Shown piece by piece: positions 62,365-64,000 of a DNA stretch of 64,000 nucleotides; within the stretch, counting starts at the first letter, position 1, and each line of letters begins with the position of its first letter. The translations under genes were made by a program, and so were the position numbers. The DNA is from UBA1479 sp040218445. Its GTDB lineage: Bacteria; Pseudomonadota; Alphaproteobacteria; Rhodospirillales; Casp-alpha2. The notes under the pieces are model-generated. The model did no database searches and had not been told where the DNA came from. It saw only the letters and a program-made list of their open reading frames with translations. The stretch lies in assembly GCA_040218445.1 (NCBI GenBank), contig JAVJRK010000010.1, positions 372,001-436,000 of the forward strand. The letters are read 5' to 3'.

Positions 62365-63159
62365 TTATGACCAGCTCATGCCCTCGGCCGACAGGCCCGT
62401 GATCCAGCCCGCGTCAAGCCAATGTTTCAGGAAACCGGCCGCGCGCAGGGCGGCATCTTCCGGATCACCCTGTTCGGCAAGCACCTCGCAAAGGGTTTGG
62501 AATTCCCCGCCTCCCAAAAGAACATCAAGGCCCGCGGCTTCGTCCGACGGCAGGGCGCGGTAGCGCACGGTCAGCGTTTCCGCGTCCCGCCAGGCCGCCC
62601 AAACCTGACTTTCTCCCAATGCCGCCGGCGCCGCATCCGGGTCGTCTTCCCGCGCGACCGCCTGTTGGAACGGGCCCACGTCATAGGAAAGGTGAAAGAC
62701 ATTGAGCGACGGATGCAGCTCAAACATCAGGACGGGCCAGGCTTCGGGCGGCACGGATGCCAGGGCTTCCGCCGCCAGGGCTTCGGCGTCCGGTGCATCG
62801 AAGGCCAGGCCCAAGGCCCATTCGAATGCCGCCATGTCGCCGACCACGGGCACGTCGGACCAAGGGTCCGTCGCCCGCAGCCAAGCCGCGAAATCCTTAC
62901 CCAGCCAGCGGATGGAACGGGCATGGGACGGATGTGCCCGCACATAGATCTTGCTTGCCTCGGCAAACCCGTCATCGCCCAGCAGTGTATGGACGGCGGG
63001 AAAATCCTCGCCCATGACCTCGACCAAGCGGGCTTCGTAAGCATGATCGTAAACGTGCAAAAAGGGTCCCGCGTCTTTCAGGTGTGATTGAATATCGGCA
63101 CGGCCCGCCAGCAGACGGTCCTGAAACAGGGATTGAATTTCAACCAAGGGCGCGGTCAT
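62365..63159 (-). CDS. DUF2063 (HvfC/BufC N-terminal domain) protein
   Basis: A 264-residue protein (MTAPLVEIQSLFQDRLLAGR) with the DUF2063 pattern: an N-terminal helical DNA-binding-like region, LHVYDHAYEARLVEVMGEDFP, LLGDDGFAEASKIYVRAHPSHARSIRWLG and later DMAAFEWALGLAFDAPDAE. Such proteins are the substrate-recognition partners of DUF692 enzymes in bufferin-type RiPP maturation. It overlaps the DUF692 gene by 4 bp (63156-63159), so the two form a unit. Confidence 0.88.
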   Translation of the reverse strand: MTAPLVEIQSLFQDRLLAGRADIQSHLKDAGPFLHVYDHAYEARLVEVMGEDFPAVHTLLGDDGFAEASKIYVRAHPSHARSIRWLGKDFAAWLRATDPWSDVPVVGDMAAFEWALGLAFDAPDAEALAAEALASVPPEAWPVLMFELHPSLNVFHLSYDVGPFQQAVAREDDPDAAPAALGESQVWAAWRDAETLTVRYRALPSDEAAGLDVLLGGGEFQTLCEVLAEQGDPEDAALRAAGFLKHWLDAGWITGLSAEGMSWS

Positions 63160-64000
63160 GCTGCAACCTCGTCCAATGCCCGGGCCGACATGCGGCGGGC
63201 GATGGCCAATTCGGCGAGCAATTCAGCGAAGGGCGGAATGTTGGCATCGCGTTCGATCATCGTCGGCACGGCGCCGAAGCGGCGCACGGCATCCCGGTAC
63301 AGATCCCAGACCGGATCGATCACCGGCGCGTCGTGGGTATCGACGATGTGGTCGCCGTTATTTTCATGCCCCGCCAAATGAATTTGCCGCACCCGGTCCA
63401 CCGGCACGCCGTTCAGATAGTCCTGGGCATCAAAACCGTGATTGAAGGCCGAAACATAAACGTTGTTGATGTCCAACAGCAGATCACAATCGGCACGTTG
63501 CGTCAGTTCGGCAAGGAAATCCCATTCCGTCATGGTGTCGGCCGTGAAGGTGACATAGGTCGATGCATTTTCCATGGCGATCCTGCGGCCCAACACATCC
63601 TGAACCTGGCGGATGCGTGCCGCGACATGGTCGAGGCTTTCTTCGGTCAGAGGCAGGGGCAGAAGATCGTGCAGGTTCACGCCATGGGCGCCGGTCCAGC
63701 ACAGGTGATCCGACACAACCACCGGCTCGATCCGGTCGGCAAGGGTTTTAAGCCCCGACAGATAATCACGGTCGAGCGGATCAGGTGCGCCGATCGAAAG
63801 CGACACGCCATGCATGACCATGGGATAGCGTTCACGCACGGCCATCAGGTTATGCAGGGGCCTACCGCCGACAGCGATGAAGTTTTCGGAAATGATTTCG
63901 AACCAATCGACGTCATGCCGGGCGGAGTCAGCCGCATCATCGCCTTTCCCGCCACCCCCCAGAATGTCCGGGAAATGCTGCGGCCGCAGGCCGAGGCCGA
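63156..64000 (-). CDS. DUF692 (BufB/MNIO family) enzyme, 5' end off window
   Basis: The frame reads from the right edge to 63156 and covers about 281 residues. DUF692 hallmarks are present: GLGLRPQHFPDIL, DWFEIISENFI, GGRPLHNL, VMHGVSLSIG, VVSDHLCWTG, IAMENASTYVTF, LLLDINNVYVSAFNHGF, RQIHLAGHEN and DTHDAPVIDPVWDLY. MNIO enzymes bind two or three irons and modify Cys residues in bufferin precursors (oxazolone/thioamide-type) used against copper stress. The precursor (DUF2282-like) gene would lie just beyond the window. Confidence 0.9.
   Translation of the reverse strand, partial: GLGLRPQHFPDILGGGGKGDDAADSARHDVDWFEIISENFIAVGGRPLHNLMAVRERYPMVMHGVSLSIGAPDPLDRDYLSGLKTLADRIEPVVVSDHLCWTGAHGVNLHDLLPLPLTEESLDHVAARIRQVQDVLGRRIAMENASTYVTFTADTMTEWDFLAELTQRADCDLLLDINNVYVSAFNHGFDAQDYLNGVPVDRVRQIHLAGHENNGDHIVDTHDAPVIDPVWDLYRDAVRRFGAVPTMIERDANIPPFAELLAELAIARRMSARALDEVAA

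Overview
The window looks like a chromosomal segment of an alphaproteobacterium, most likely of the Rhodospirillales type. The evidence is a gcrA cell-cycle regulator with DnaA boxes upstream, msrPQ, B12-dependent methylmalonyl-CoA mutase, an IF-3 gene with a non-canonical start codon, and generally GC-rich, compact genes with many 4-bp ATGA overlaps. Two stretches depart from this background: an AT-rich island at about 5.4-10.7 kb and a short-tailed-phage-like gene cluster at about 28.3-49.7 kb.

Layout. 1-5.2 kb: envelope and lipid genes (GT4 glycosyltransferase, LpxH-like phosphoesterase, then a flavin oxidoreductase/DUF1365/cyclopropane synthase operon). 5.4-10.7 kb: a 5.24-kb integrative element in a tRNA-Arg(CCG) gene, bounded by a 48-bp direct repeat of the tRNA 3' half, with a tyrosine integrase, arm-type repeats at both ends, two gene remnants and orphan cargo (SHOCT membrane protein, small protein, lipoprotein). 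10.9-28.2 kb: housekeeping and envelope genes (two metallo-beta-lactamase-fold hydrolases, ABC ATPase with lysophospholipase-like lipoprotein, PAS histidine kinase, polA, msrPQ, GST, TPR protein, epimerase-like SDR, peptidoglycan-binding-like protein, DUF2927 protein).

28.3-49.7 kb: a podovirus-like structural cluster, all on + except one gene. It has lysis genes, a T7-type tail-fibre N-terminus, a Hint-domain/CxC-repeat protein translationally coupled to a degenerate CDP-alcohol phosphatidyltransferase, a radical SAM/SPASM enzyme and a 2OG-Fe(II) oxygenase, then the terminase large subunit. Next come two tandem copies of a [GFGGYG peptidoglycan-binding-like protein + CPBP intramembrane protease] cassette, an inserted minus-strand ODP-DHH phosphoesterase fusion, capsid, tail tubular A and B, a small core protein, portal, Bbp19-like and scaffold genes, and a strong terminator. 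No integrase, repressor, polymerase or large internal ejection protein is visible, and the module order is permuted. This suggests a domesticated or gene-transfer-agent-like particle, or a remnant carrying an unusual protein-maturation cassette.

49.7-64 kb: alpha/beta hydrolase, GT4 and GT9 glycosyltransferases, thrS-infC, methylmalonyl-CoA mutase, gcrA, ACT and Nudix proteins, YtoQ, proline iminopeptidase, a PagL-like deacylase, tRNA-Arg(CCU), and at the right edge a DUF2063/DUF692 (BufC/BufB, MNIO family) pair running off the window. All functional calls are from sequence reading and family knowledge; no searches were run.
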